Below are positions 7,260 through 15,560 of a stretch of 54,086 bases of DNA, piece by piece. The notes beneath the pieces were generated by a model that worked only from the letters and a program-made list of their open reading frames with translations, did not search any database and was not told where the DNA came from. Positions within the stretch are counted from its first letter, which is position 1. The number at the start of each line of letters is the position of its first letter. Origin of the DNA: CAYUIS01 sp964444825 (GTDB taxonomy: Bacteria > Chloroflexota > Anaerolineae > B4-G1). Where the stretch lies: the NCBI GenBank assembly GCA_964444825.1, contig CAYUIS010000015.1:1-54086 (forward strand), in the 5' to 3' direction. The translations under genes were made by a program, and so were the position numbers.

Positions 7260-8141
7260 CTAGCCCGAATCACTGCCGGGCTCGTTCAGCACACGGGCTG
7301 CTGCGACCCATTCCTCTAGACTGAGCGTCTGCGCGCGTCGTCGGGGATCTATTCCAACTTCTCTCAATCGGGCCGCCACCTCCTCAGGCGGCAGGTCAAG
7401 TCCGGCAGCCAGCGTGTTGCGCAGTTGTTTGCGGCGTTGAGCAAAGCCAGCTCGGACGACGCGGAAGAAAGCCACGGTCTCCTCCGCGGGAAGGAGGGAG
7501 GCGGTATGAAGGTCCACCTGTATCACCGCCGACTCTACCCCCGGTGAAGGGTAGAAACTGCCCGGTTTGATTCGAAAGAGAAGTCGGGGCTGCCCGTAGA
7601 ACTGGATGCTTACGGCCAGCAAGCTCATCTGGCCTGGCTTGGCGACGATACGCTGCGCCACCTCCCGCTGGACCGTGATGATCATTCGCTGGGGCTTGAG
7701 TGAGGCCTCAAACAGATGGCGCAGTATCGCCGAGGTGATATAGTAGGGCAAGTTGGCGACAACTTTGTACCAAATGCTGGCCGCAGGGTGTTGAATACTG
7801 GATGACGGGAGTTGAGGGCCAGCGGCCCTCACCAGGGCATGTGGGTCGAGCGCCAAGATGTCACCCTGGATCAGCGTGACGTTGTCCAGATCAGCCAGAA
7901 CGCTCCGCAGCACCGGCATGAGCCGGCCATCCACTTCGACCGCGGTCACGTGCCCGGCCTTACGGGCCAACCGCTCCGTCATCGTGCCCAGCCCTGGGCC
8001 GATCTCCAGGACGATATCATCAGCGGTCAGTTCCGCCGCCGTGACGATCCTGTCAAGCGCAGTCTGATCTATGAGAAAGTTCTGCCCCAGTCCCTTGCTC
8101 GGCCGGAGATCCCACTCTTCCAGCAGCCTACGTACGTCCAT
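7260..8141 (-). CDS. rsmA: 16S rRNA (adenine1518/1519-N6) dimethyltransferase
   Basis: A 293-residue KsgA/RsmA enzyme that dimethylates two adjacent adenines near the 3' end of 16S rRNA, a late step of 30S assembly. KGLGQNFLID (16-25), the SAM loop LEIGPGLGTMT (45-55), VEVD (68-71), QGDIL (92-96) and the catalytic NLPYY (130-134) are all intact, as is FYPSPGVESAVI. Oddly, a Ser/His/Pro-rich stretch (about residues 108-124, PSSSIQHPAA) is inserted just before the strand leading into NLPYY; its DNA shares a 13-mer with an intergenic site at 2477-2489. It is convergent with the sbcD-like gene, with only 11 bases between them. Confidence 0.94.
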   Translation of the reverse strand: MDVRRLLEEWDLRPSKGLGQNFLIDQTALDRIVTAAELTADDIVLEIGPGLGTMTERLARKAGHVTAVEVDGRLMPVLRSVLADLDNVTLIQGDILALDPHALVRAAGPQLPSSSIQHPAASIWYKVVANLPYYITSAILRHLFEASLKPQRMIITVQREVAQRIVAKPGQMSLLAVSIQFYGQPRLLFRIKPGSFYPSPGVESAVIQVDLHTASLLPAEETVAFFRVVRAGFAQRRKQLRNTLAAGLDLPPEEVAARLREVGIDPRRRAQTLSLEEWVAAARVLNEPGSDSG

Positions 8142-8149
8142 CGTCGGTT

Positions 8150-9619
8150 CTAGTCGATGACATAGTTGACCTGATCAGGGACAGGCGTGAGCACGTAAAC
8201 GTCCACCCAGCGATACCAGAGCACCAGGTTGTTGTCGTCGTACCCCAGGTCGATGCGTTTCCCTTTGATTGCACCTCCGGTGTCACCTGCGAGGCCAACG
8301 CCATAGCCAGGTATAAAGACCTGGCTGTGCAGATTGATCAATCGTGGATCGACTGCTACGATACCGTGTCGCATCTTCATACCTGTGGCCGTGCGTCCAT
8401 ACCAGGGGCTCGTCGGCGACGTACCGGCCGTGCCAGCCGAGTAGGAGGTCGCCAGCATCCGAATCGTCCGCCAATACTCGACCGGACCGGACGGTGTATC
8501 CAAGGTGCGGACGACAATCTTGGTACCGTACCCAAGGATCTTTGTCGTCGGCGGAACGACGACAAACTCATTATCAATCACCCGAGAGATCTCGTGCCCA
8601 TCTTCATAGCTCACTCGGATACGCTTCTCCAGGATTCCCCGTGCGCCGTCCTGCATCACGCGATCATAGTCGATCTCCAGATCCGGGTCGGGCTGCCACG
8701 CTACGCTGAAGGGAATAGGCTCCTGCACAGACAAGAAACGCTGAGTCACACGCACGACCCGGATCGAACCATCTTCTCCCAAGGGGGAATCGAGGGTTGG
8801 CGTCGTATAGTCCTGCCCAGTGAGGACTACCCCCAGATCGGCCAGCACGTCGCTCACACGCTCTCGGTGCGTGCGTGCCCGGAGCACTCGCCCATCCACC
8901 TGCACCACTACCGGGATGGAGCGCGTGACATAGACATCTAGCCCGGCCGACATACGCTCATCTAGCGCTGGCTGGACGCCGTCAGCCACATACAACGTCA
9001 GCCCGGCTCGGCGCAATGCCTCCCCGACCGTGGGAGCCGTGGTGCGTAGCTGTGTCACTCTCCCACCATCGTGTAGCGTAAAGGGGATTGCCCGATGGAT
9101 TGTGATTCGGACAGGGTCGAGGACAGTCAAGGCAGATTCGCGTCCTACGATCCTGGCCAGCCCCATCGAGCCCTGCCCAGTCGAACGGCCGCTTGACGAG
9201 AACTCTCCCTCGACCTCTATCTCATCTTGAGGTAACAGCGATAGTCTTGCCTCTCGTAGCACGGCCTCTACCGACCCAGCATGAGTACGGAGCATCACGT
9301 GATGACCATCGGCGCTAATGGACACCGGACGGGCTCGTTGCACCTCCACGATCGAGCCTGGAACAAGGGGCGTGTCCGATCCAGGAGTGACGATATCCTC
9401 AGGATAAAGAGGGAAACCAACGTCCAAAAGGAACGTGGCAACGGTATCCTGATGGGTGCGCATGGGCTGTGGCCGTCCATCCATGACCAGCGTGATTGGC
9501 GTCAGCGTCGCCTGATAGCCAGCCAGCAGCACAGTGGTCAAAAAAGCCAGCACCACGATGGCCTGGATGCTGTACAGTAAATGTGTGCGCTCGGAGAAAG
9601 AAGCCTCAGTCGTGTCCAT
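8150..9619 (-). CDS. Exported cell-wall protein with DUF348 repeats, G5-like region and C-terminal 3D domain
   Basis: A 489-residue protein with one N-terminal transmembrane or signal segment (about 15-37, IQAIVVLAFLTTVLLAGY). After it come repeated ubiquitin-like DUF348 units (each with a pattern like TPITLVMDGRPQPMRTHQDTVATFL), a G5-like segment around the RIRVSYEDGHE motif, and a C-terminal 3D domain (MLATSYSAGTAG ... DPRLINLHSQVFIPGYG ... IDLGYDDNN) whose Asp residues match lytic transglycosylase-like YabE/Rpf proteins. Likely a peptidoglycan-remodelling factor. I chose ATG 9619 because a longer frame would run into the SRP RNA. It ends 8 bases before rsmA starts; the same order (yabE-ksgA) is seen in Firmicutes. 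Confidence 0.9.
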   Translation of the reverse strand: MDTTEASFSERTHLLYSIQAIVVLAFLTTVLLAGYQATLTPITLVMDGRPQPMRTHQDTVATFLLDVGFPLYPEDIVTPGSDTPLVPGSIVEVQRARPVSISADGHHVMLRTHAGSVEAVLREARLSLLPQDEIEVEGEFSSSGRSTGQGSMGLARIVGRESALTVLDPVRITIHRAIPFTLHDGGRVTQLRTTAPTVGEALRRAGLTLYVADGVQPALDERMSAGLDVYVTRSIPVVVQVDGRVLRARTHRERVSDVLADLGVVLTGQDYTTPTLDSPLGEDGSIRVVRVTQRFLSVQEPIPFSVAWQPDPDLEIDYDRVMQDGARGILEKRIRVSYEDGHEISRVIDNEFVVVPPTTKILGYGTKIVVRTLDTPSGPVEYWRTIRMLATSYSAGTAGTSPTSPWYGRTATGMKMRHGIVAVDPRLINLHSQVFIPGYGVGLAGDTGGAIKGKRIDLGYDDNNLVLWYRWVDVYVLTPVPDQVNYVID

Positions 9620-9676
9620 TTCACGCCAGCATACGAGAGGCGGCGGTAGATCCGCCGCCTCCATCAAGCCCGGATG

Positions 9677-9943
9677 GCCGTGCACCCTCCTTCGAATTGC
9701 GCCCTCTCGCCTTACCGGGATCGGTCAGCTCCGACCAGGCGCCCCTGCGGCGCCCAAGAGTGACTCCTTACCGCTGCTTCCTCCCGGACCTGACGGGGTT
9801 CGAAGGCTCTTGCCGCGCAGGACCCAATCTTCAACACTACCCAACCACGGCAGTATCAAGTGGCCCGATCCTCAGGGGGGAATTCGACCCCGCTATGGCG
9901 GATTGCGGGTACAGGGCACCGCCAGCTCCCCGTCTAGCACGGC
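9677..9943 (-). ncRNA. ffs: Signal recognition particle RNA, large (Bacillus-type)
   Basis: On the minus strand the conserved apical loop of helix 8 reads GTCAGGTCCGGGAGGAAGC, followed by AGCGGTAAGG. Bacillus scRNA-like Alu-domain blocks are present too: GTGCTAGACGGGGAGCTGG and GCGGTGCCCTGTA at the 5' end, GGGTCCTGCGC before the helix-8 arm, GCCGCAGGG and GGTGCACGGC at the 3' end. GCCGTGC (5', plus 9937-9943) pairs with GCACGGC (3', plus 9677-9683), which sets the ends at about 267 nt. It is the large form with an Alu domain rather than the short 4.5S form. A promoter sits just upstream with its start predicted at the RNA's 5' end. Confidence 0.95.
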
Positions 9944-9950
9944 CGCAGCC

Positions 9951-9979
9951 ATGCTACCGCAGAGAAGACGAAATGTCAA
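9951..9979 (-). promoter_or_regulatory. Promoter of the SRP RNA gene
   Basis: Minus strand TTGACA (9974-9979), 17-base spacer, TAGCAT (9951-9956). Transcription would begin about 7 bases on, at about 9944, which matches the RNA end inferred from pairing. Confidence 0.8.
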
Positions 9980-10006
9980 ACATTCGGCACTAGACTGCCC
10001 GGGCCA

Positions 10007-11128
10007 TCAGGCATCTTTGAGGGAGACGATATAGTCGTAAAAGTTCTCAGAGCTATGGGGATTGTCGGGCCAGAGCAGTTCTTCATAATCATACCGCTTC
10101 CACTGAGCAAAAGCGCCAACAGAGAACATTGCCGCACCAACGACATAATCGTCCTCCCGAAGCTTGGTATCGTACCAGATCATGTCCTCCACGTACCACT
10201 CTCGCCAGTTTGGGGCCTCCACCTGCAGATTCACCACCGGATCAAGCCCGCACTCGGTGATCACCAAGGGGACAACTTGATCGCGTGGAATAAGAAAATC
10301 ACGATAGAGATACCGATACCGTCCAGCCAGAACACCTCGATCTTCGTACGGGGGCAGATCTTCCGTTGGCTCGCCCCATAGCCGATCCATCACCGGCCAA
10401 TCATACTCGTGTAGAGACAAAGCGTGGCCGCCATCCCTGGCCCGCGCAAATACCCCGGTCTCTACGATTGCCTCCCATTCATGCCACTGGGGCACGCCAG
10501 TGCTGTACGAAAAGAGCGCCAGCCTGTGACCGTTGGCCTCGGCAATATCCATAGCCGCAATAAAAAACTCTGCCAGCCAGACGTGACCGGCTATGGTCGG
10601 CGGTTTATTCTCGTTCAACACCTCCCAGTAGTCAACGACATCCTGCTCGAACCGCCAATACGGCATGTGCTGAGCCATCAGCCAAACAGCCGTTTGTACC
10701 GGGTCGCCGCCGACGTCTACTGCTTGTGGGGCCCGTGATGGGCCAACGCGAGCAACGGTGGTCGTCTGCTCCGACGCCTGTTTGACAAATCGCAGGAATC
10801 CAAAGTCATCAAGGGCCTTTACCAGGGCTACATGCGCGCCAGCGTCGTGGACCGATTCCACAAATCCAAGCGCACCATTGGGATTAAGCGTATGCAGGCC
10901 CAGCCTGGAGGGACCGCGAGCCACACCGCTCGGGCCAGAGATGAAGGGCAGATAAATGTGGTGATCTAGCCCATCGTTAGCTGATACAAAAGTTGTCGGA
11001 GAGGGTTCAGGTGTCACACGCCCATCGACAGCCTGCGTGGGCGGACTCATAGCACCTACCATACCCTGAGTCGTCGCGGTGACACCTAATGCGACCGATT
11101 TTTTCAGAAACTCGCGTCGACTGACCAT
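10007..11128 (-). CDS. Tat-exported TIM-barrel glycoside hydrolase-like protein
   Basis: From the start chosen (ATG 11128) the protein has 373 residues and opens with MVSRREFLKKS, a textbook twin-arginine signal, then a Thr/Pro-rich linker (about 25-50). The rest resembles a clan-A glycosidase barrel: NENKPP after strand 4 (Glu173, putative acid/base) and VITECGLDP (Glu292, putative nucleophile), with many Trp and Tyr. No specific GH family or substrate is recognised. In-frame starts also exist at 11149 and a GTG at 11161; these would put 7-11 residues before the Arg pair. Single gene, transcribed toward the SRP locus. Confidence 0.75.
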   Translation of the reverse strand: MVSRREFLKKSVALGVTATTQGMVGAMSPPTQAVDGRVTPEPSPTTFVSANDGLDHHIYLPFISGPSGVARGPSRLGLHTLNPNGALGFVESVHDAGAHVALVKALDDFGFLRFVKQASEQTTTVARVGPSRAPQAVDVGGDPVQTAVWLMAQHMPYWRFEQDVVDYWEVLNENKPPTIAGHVWLAEFFIAAMDIAEANGHRLALFSYSTGVPQWHEWEAIVETGVFARARDGGHALSLHEYDWPVMDRLWGEPTEDLPPYEDRGVLAGRYRYLYRDFLIPRDQVVPLVITECGLDPVVNLQVEAPNWREWYVEDMIWYDTKLREDDYVVGAAMFSVGAFAQWKRYDYEELLWPDNPHSSENFYDYIVSLKDA

Positions 11129-11316
11129 TTCTCTGCATCCCGCTTCCATCAAGTTTTCCACACTTGAGTATAAAGCAACTCTGCGCGGAAGTCAAAGCAA
11201 CGCTCGCGATAGAATCTTTGCCTTACGCTAACTAGAGGATGATCAGGGCCAACGTGGTAGCCGAGTTAGTCGCTTTGTGGTAGAATATGCCTTCATTCTT
11301 AGATAAGGAGACCGCT

Positions 11317-12615
11317 ATGCGCAAACTTGCGTTTTTGTTGCCCGTTCTGTCAGTCATACTCGCCGCTGGATGTGGTGTGCAGATGCCTAGCCAAACACCT
11401 GCGGCGACTCGAACGATCGAACCGACATCTGTGCCATCCCCCACCTCCGCACCATCTACTTCGGATACAGCTACGACCGTACCATCCGCCAGCGATACAG
11501 CCACCGGCCCAGCTTCCTGTGTACTGGAGCCGTTCGACCTTCCGATAGAGTCACGGGTCCCACCCATAAACGACGATGACTATACTCACGGATCTGCTGA
11601 AGCTTCTATCACCCTGATCGAGTACGCCGATTTTCAGTGACCAGGCTGCGCAGCGATGGCTACGCTGCGAACGTATCTGGAAGATACGTACGGTGAGAAC
11701 ATTCGAGTCGCCTATCGTCACTTTGCACTGAGCTTCCACGACAAGGCCCCGATTACTGGCGAGGCCGCTGAAGCCGCTGGTGCTCAGGGCAAATTCTGGG
11801 AGATGCACGACCTGCTCTATGAGCGCCAGCAGGAATGGGGTCAGCTATCCGGGGACGCGTTGTCAAAGAAACTGGCTGAATACGCTGAGGGATTAGGGCT
11901 GGATGCCGAGCGCTTTTCCCGGGAGCTGGACGAACACGTCTACTTGGAAAAGGTGGAGGCCCAAACCGACATCGCCACACAAGCCGGTCTTCCAGGCACC
12001 CCCACCTATATCATCAATGGCGTCGTCTATCCAACACAGCAATGGGGTCTGCACCCTGTCCGGATCAGCGCTTTTATCAGTCTGCTCGAGTTGAAGGATC
12101 GGATGTATACGGAGCTTCCGCCACAAGTCATTGACCCAGACAAGGAATACGTCGCGACCATCCGTACGGAGCGGGGCGACATCGTCGTCGAGTTGTATGC
12201 CGACCAGGTGCCTGTCACCGTCAACAGTTTCGTCTTTCTAGCCCAAGACGGTTGGTACGACGACGTGACTTTCCACCGCGTCATCCCCGGCTTTGTAGCC
12301 CAGACTGGCGATCCCACAGATACTGGCATAGGCTCTCCAGGCTTCCGCTGTGACGACGAAATCGTACCCGAGCTCACCTACGACGGGCCAGGGGTGGTGG
12401 GTATGGCCAGCGGCGGACCGGGAACCAGCAGCATCGGCAGTCAGTTCTTTATCACATATGATGCCCTCCCACAACTTGATGGGAATTATACCATCATCGG
12501 ACGGGTCATCGAGGGAATGGATGTGCTCGACAGCATCACACCTCGGGACTCTAGCCAGGGCGCTGTGCTGCCACCGGGCGACCTGGTCGAGACGATTCTG
12601 ATCGACGAACAATAG
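11317..12615 (+). CDS. Candidate selenoprotein: lipoprotein DsbA-like thiol-disulfide oxidoreductase fused to cyclophilin PPIase (in-frame TGA)
   Basis: One reading frame of 433 codons with a single in-frame TGA (11638-11640, codon 108). Start ATG 11317 has AAGGAG six bases upstream and opens a lipoprotein signal (lipobox LAAGC, Cys19), then a Thr/Ser/Pro linker (25-75). Residues about 92-260 are a DsbA/DsbG-like thioredoxin domain: ITLIEYADFQ-TGA-PGCAAM stands where homologues have DFQCPxC, so the TGA replaces the first active-site Cys and Cys111 remains, giving U-P-G-C. GLPGTPTYIINGVVY supplies the cis-Pro loop. Residues about 275-432 are a cyclophilin (VTFHRVIPGFVAQTGDP, GSQFFIT, LDGNYTIIGRV). 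Family logic: an exported redox plus proline-isomerase folding factor. A hairpin follows the TGA. Alternatives are a nonsense mutation or a base-call error; the domain on both sides is otherwise intact. Confidence 0.8.
11641..11680 (+). promoter_or_regulatory. Candidate bacterial SECIS hairpin next to the in-frame TGA
   Basis: Starting right after the TGA, CGCAGCG (11649-11655) pairs perfectly with CGCTGCG (11663-11669) around the 7-base loop ATGGCTA, and CCAG (11641-11644) can pair with CTGG (11677-11680) as a basal helix. If U11657 pairs with A11662 the apical loop becomes GGCU with a bulged A, similar in form to the SelB-binding loop of E. coli fdhF. It lies within the coding sequence, as bacterial SECIS elements do. 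Size and spacing fit; function is inferred. Confidence 0.55.
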
Positions 12616-12665
12616 CCCCACAGAGCAGCGCACTGAACTCGTCGAAGGGTGAAAGAGCGGGGGGA

Positions 12666-13886
12666 ATGGAACGGCGCACGCTGTGGCTTCTCGTGGGCAT
12701 TGGAGGTGGGGCGCTCGCCACGTGCGGCTTTGGGGGTGGATTGCTGGCCTTGGTGTTTATGCTTGCCAGCGAGCACGCACTCACCGCCACTGAAACTCTG
12801 CCCCTGGCTGGCGTGCTAGGGGTGAGCCTCGGGTTTGGCGTCCCGCTGGCGGTGCATGGGTTGTCGGCTTGGCGGGCGCGCCCCTCACGCCCGTTTTCTC
12901 CTCTCCGCGTCTGGCCGATGTGGCTGGCGTGGATTGTCCTCGTCATCCTGGGAGCTGTGGTCAGCTTGATGGGCTTGTCCCCAGCAGTGTTACTACCGCC
13001 TATTCACGTTCTGACAATGTCCATGCCGCCATTGATCACGCTCTGGTCAGCGGGACAAGCGCTAAACGGGACGGGAGGATCCTGGCGCCAAGTCGTCGCC
13101 GCTATGGTCAGTGGCGGATCCTTGGGCCTGGGTTTGTCCTTCGTCGGCGAGGCACTGATGGGGTTGGCCTTGTTTGTGATCGTGCTGGCCGTTGCTTGGG
13201 TGACACCTGGCGGGAGAGAACACATAATCACGCTAGGAAAAAAACTGCAGAATCCAACCTGGGTGAAAGACTTGAGCAACCTAGCAGAGTTGCTGCTCTC
13301 TCCCCCCGCTGCCATGGCCGCGCTGGGCATCTTTGCCATCCCGATCCCGCTGATAGAGGAAGCCTTCAAGACTCTGGCGGCTGGCGTGGTTGCTCGCTGG
13401 GCGCGCCCTCATCCTGCGCGTGCTTTCCTCTGGGGAGTGGCGGCTGGTGCCGGGTTCGCCCTGGTGGAGAACGTATTCAACGGCGCATTGGGTGGGGCGG
13501 AAGGTTGGCCCATAGGAGCTGTGGCCCGTCTAGGGGCAACGTTTATGCATTGCGCCACCGGGGGCCTGGTTGGGTGGGGATGGGGACAACTCTGGACCAA
13601 GCGACGGCCCCTACGCCTAGTGGGGTCATATGTCGGGGCTGTCCTCATCCACGGGGTATGGAATGCCATTACTGTGAGCGCTGTACTCCTGAGCGCCAGT
13701 GCGTTGACTCACGACGGCAACTCCATTTGGCTCCCCGTGACCGGCTTGGGGACGTTGACCAGCACAGGGCTGATTGGACTACTGACCGTAGCGTGTGCTC
13801 TTGCCATTCCTTTGGCCGGCCGCAAGCTAGTGGCAGAGACACAACAGACGCGTTCCGCGGATGCTGCTCCAGGGCTATACATTTGA
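12666..13886 (+). CDS. PrsW-family intramembrane metalloprotease
   Basis: A 406-residue protein with about ten hydrophobic segments. The family motifs are IPIPLIEEAFKTLAAG (the Glu-Glu pair near residues 224-225), a following helix with LVENVFNG, TFMHCATGG (His) and LIHGVWN (His). Glu and His residues inside membrane helices form the metal site of PrsW/Rce1-type proteases. In Bacillus PrsW cleaves an anti-sigma factor; here no substrate is adjacent, so the target is unknown. It follows the selenoprotein candidate by 50 bases on the same strand and may be co-transcribed with it. Confidence 0.85.
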   Translation: MERRTLWLLVGIGGGALATCGFGGGLLALVFMLASEHALTATETLPLAGVLGVSLGFGVPLAVHGLSAWRARPSRPFSPLRVWPMWLAWIVLVILGAVVSLMGLSPAVLLPPIHVLTMSMPPLITLWSAGQALNGTGGSWRQVVAAMVSGGSLGLGLSFVGEALMGLALFVIVLAVAWVTPGGREHIITLGKKLQNPTWVKDLSNLAELLLSPPAAMAALGIFAIPIPLIEEAFKTLAAGVVARWARPHPARAFLWGVAAGAGFALVENVFNGALGGAEGWPIGAVARLGATFMHCATGGLVGWGWGQLWTKRRPLRLVGSYVGAVLIHGVWNAITVSAVLLSASALTHDGNSIWLPVTGLGTLTSTGLIGLLTVACALAIPLAGRKLVAETQQTRSADAAPGLYI

Positions 13887-13911
13887 CAATTTGGATTATG
13901 TGTGGTAACCT
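13883..13911 (+). promoter_or_regulatory. Promoter for the roadblock/V4R operon
   Basis: TTGACA (13883-13888), 17-base spacer, TAACCT (13906-13911). It overlaps the end of the PrsW-like gene and lies about 61 bases before the ATG at 13972. Confidence 0.5.
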
Positions 13912-13971
13912 CACCTTCGTGTGTCACAATACACCGATGCTAACGGCACATGTGTTGTTAAGGAGGCAGTA

Positions 13972-14352
13972 ATGGCAGGAACATCCCGTACCGAACGGCT
14001 CGTGGGACGGTTACAGGAAATGCAGATGAGCGCGCCGGACATTGAAGCTGCCGCCATTGTAAGTGTGGATGGACTGACAATTGCATCCTCCCTCCCGGGC
14101 GGGATTGAGGAAGACCGTGTGTCTGCAATGTCCGCTGCGATGCTTTCTCTGGGTGAACGCATCGCAGGCGAGTTGGGTCGTGGTGTGTTGGATGAGGTGT
14201 ACGTCAAGGGGGAGAGCGGTTATGTGATTCTCCGAGCTGTTGGCGAGGAAGCTGTCTTGACCGTGCTAGCTCGTCAAAAGGCCAAACTGGGTTTGCTCTT
14301 CCTGGACATGCGTCGCGCATCGGAGGAATTGGCTGCCGTCCTCGGAACCTAG
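13972..14352 (+). CDS. Roadblock/LC7 domain protein, copy 1
   Basis: A 126-residue single-domain roadblock/LC7 protein (MglB-like fold). AAIVSVDGLTIASSLPGGIEEDRVSAMSAAML is the family core, followed by YVILRAVGEEAVLTVLA. The start ATG at 13972 has AAGGAGG nearby; an upstream ATG-less extension is not supported. Such proteins dimerise and control small GTPases or act as scaffolds in signalling. It heads an operon with a V4R protein, a second roadblock/V4R pair and a response regulator. Its DNA is identical to the second copy over 284 consecutive bases (14044-14327), pointing to recent duplication or gene conversion. No MglA-type GTPase is nearby. Confidence 0.92.
   Translation: MAGTSRTERLVGRLQEMQMSAPDIEAAAIVSVDGLTIASSLPGGIEEDRVSAMSAAMLSLGERIAGELGRGVLDEVYVKGESGYVILRAVGEEAVLTVLARQKAKLGLLFLDMRRASEELAAVLGT
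14044..14327 (+). repeat. 284-base direct repeat, identical to 15225-15508
   Basis: Reading the two roadblock genes side by side at an offset of 1181 bases shows no difference across this block. Seven differences fall upstream of it within the genes and a few downstream. Confidence 0.9.
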
Positions 14353-14380
14353 AGAAGCAGACACCGTAAGGAGAACGCAA

Positions 14381-15013
14381 ATGCAGAAGATCGAACCAAG
14401 TGGCTACTACTATCCGAACTTGATCGCCCGCATCTACATCGAAGCGATGGAAGAAATCATGGGCAAGAACGGGTTAAATGCCATCTTGAATCTTGCTGGG
14501 CTGGGGCATTTGATCGACAACTATCCCCCAAAGGACCTCAAGAAGGAATTCGAGTTTGCCAACTACTCGGCCCTGAATGGCGCACTGGAAGAGATGTATG
14601 GACCGCGCGGAGGGCGCGGGCTTCAGTTGCGGGCTGGCAGAGCATCCTTCGCCCAAGGTGTGCGGATGATGGGTCCGATGGTCGGTATGAGCGACCTTGC
14701 ATTCAAGGTACTGCCGCTGGGTGCCAAACTGAAGGTCGGTACTCCGGCGATGGCCAAGGTGTTTACCCAGTTCAGCGATCAGGTAAGCACTGTTGAGGAC
14801 GGCGGAGAATACTATGCGTATTCTATGAAACCGTGTCCGGTCTGTTGGGGACGGACCGCGGATCGGCCGATCTGTTTTGCGGGAAAGGGCTTGCTGGAGG
14901 AAGGGCTGCACTGGGTGAGTGGTGGACAAAAGTTCCGAGTGGATGAAATAGAATGTGTGGCCATGGGTGGAGAGAGTTGCACCTATGCTATCTATAAGGA
15001 ACCGATAGGGTAG
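14381..15013 (+). CDS. V4R-domain (4-vinyl reductase-like) sensor protein, copy 1
   Basis: A 210-residue protein. The N-terminal half (about 1-90) is helical (EAMEEIMGKNGLNAILNLAGL ... LQLRAGR); the C-terminal half is a V4R-like small-molecule-binding domain with a Cys set: PCPVCWGR (Cys152, Cys155), PICF (Cys165), ECVAMGGESC (Cys192, Cys200). The GRG pattern and the GLLEEGL helix are typical of V4R proteins that follow roadblock genes in Chloroflexota. The Cys spacing suggests a metal or cofactor site, which is inference. Start ATG 14381 is 28 bases after the roadblock stop with AAGGAG upstream. Confidence 0.85.
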   Translation: MQKIEPSGYYYPNLIARIYIEAMEEIMGKNGLNAILNLAGLGHLIDNYPPKDLKKEFEFANYSALNGALEEMYGPRGGRGLQLRAGRASFAQGVRMMGPMVGMSDLAFKVLPLGAKLKVGTPAMAKVFTQFSDQVSTVEDGGEYYAYSMKPCPVCWGRTADRPICFAGKGLLEEGLHWVSGGQKFRVDEIECVAMGGESCTYAIYKEPIG

Positions 15014-15152
15014 GCGCGCCAGCGGAACGTGCATGTCCCTTGTGCATCGTGGCGAAGGTGGGTGAGAACCGAGTGAAGGCCAAAGGTGTAGGCCAGCCTC
15101 CCCTTGTTCCTGCATCTTGCAATGCGCCGCGTCGTTCATCGAGGAGATGGTA

Positions 15153-15533
15153 ATGGCAGGAACATCCCGTACCGAACGGCTGGTGGGAAGGTTGCAGGAA
15201 ATGCAGATGACCACACCGGACATCGAAGCTGCCGCCATTGTAAGTGTGGATGGACTGACAATTGCATCCTCCCTCCCGGGCGGGATTGAGGAAGACCGTG
15301 TGTCTGCAATGTCCGCTGCGATGCTTTCTCTGGGTGAACGCATCGCAGGCGAGTTGGGTCGTGGTGTGTTGGATGAGGTGTACGTCAAGGGGGAGAGCGG
15401 TTATGTGATTCTCCGAGCTGTTGGCGAGGAAGCTGTCTTGACCGTGCTAGCTCGTCAAAAGGCCAAACTGGGTTTGCTCTTCCTGGACATGCGTCGCGCA
15501 TCGGAGGAGTTGGCTACCATCCTCGGAGCCTAG
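15153..15533 (+). CDS. Roadblock/LC7 domain protein, copy 2
   Basis: A 126-residue paralogue of the protein at 13972, differing at only a few residues (TTPD for SAPD near residue 23, and TILGA for AVLGT at the end). The start ATG 15153 follows GAGGAGATGGTA; an in-frame ATG at 15117 lies upstream without a better ribosome site. The shared 284-base identical core together with more diverged flanks (start, end and the neighbouring V4R genes) suggests ongoing gene conversion or strong constraint at the DNA level. Confidence 0.92.
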   Translation: MAGTSRTERLVGRLQEMQMTTPDIEAAAIVSVDGLTIASSLPGGIEEDRVSAMSAAMLSLGERIAGELGRGVLDEVYVKGESGYVILRAVGEEAVLTVLARQKAKLGLLFLDMRRASEELATILGA

Positions 15534-15560
15534 AGAAACAGACACCATAGGGAAAATCTG

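Noticed and set aside
9620..9685. N-terminal extension of the 3D-domain protein
   Set aside because: It would reach into the 3' end of the SRP RNA, and the added residues are not signal-like; the ATG at 9619 precedes the membrane segment directly.
12869..13972. 367-codon plus-strand ORF overlapping the PrsW-like gene
   Set aside because: It is an out-of-frame shadow; the PrsW frame has the membrane helices and catalytic motifs.
14474..15388. 304-codon minus-strand ORF across the roadblock/V4R genes
   Set aside because: It is the complement of well-supported genes; its similarity to another minus ORF at 13911-14207 only mirrors the roadblock duplication.
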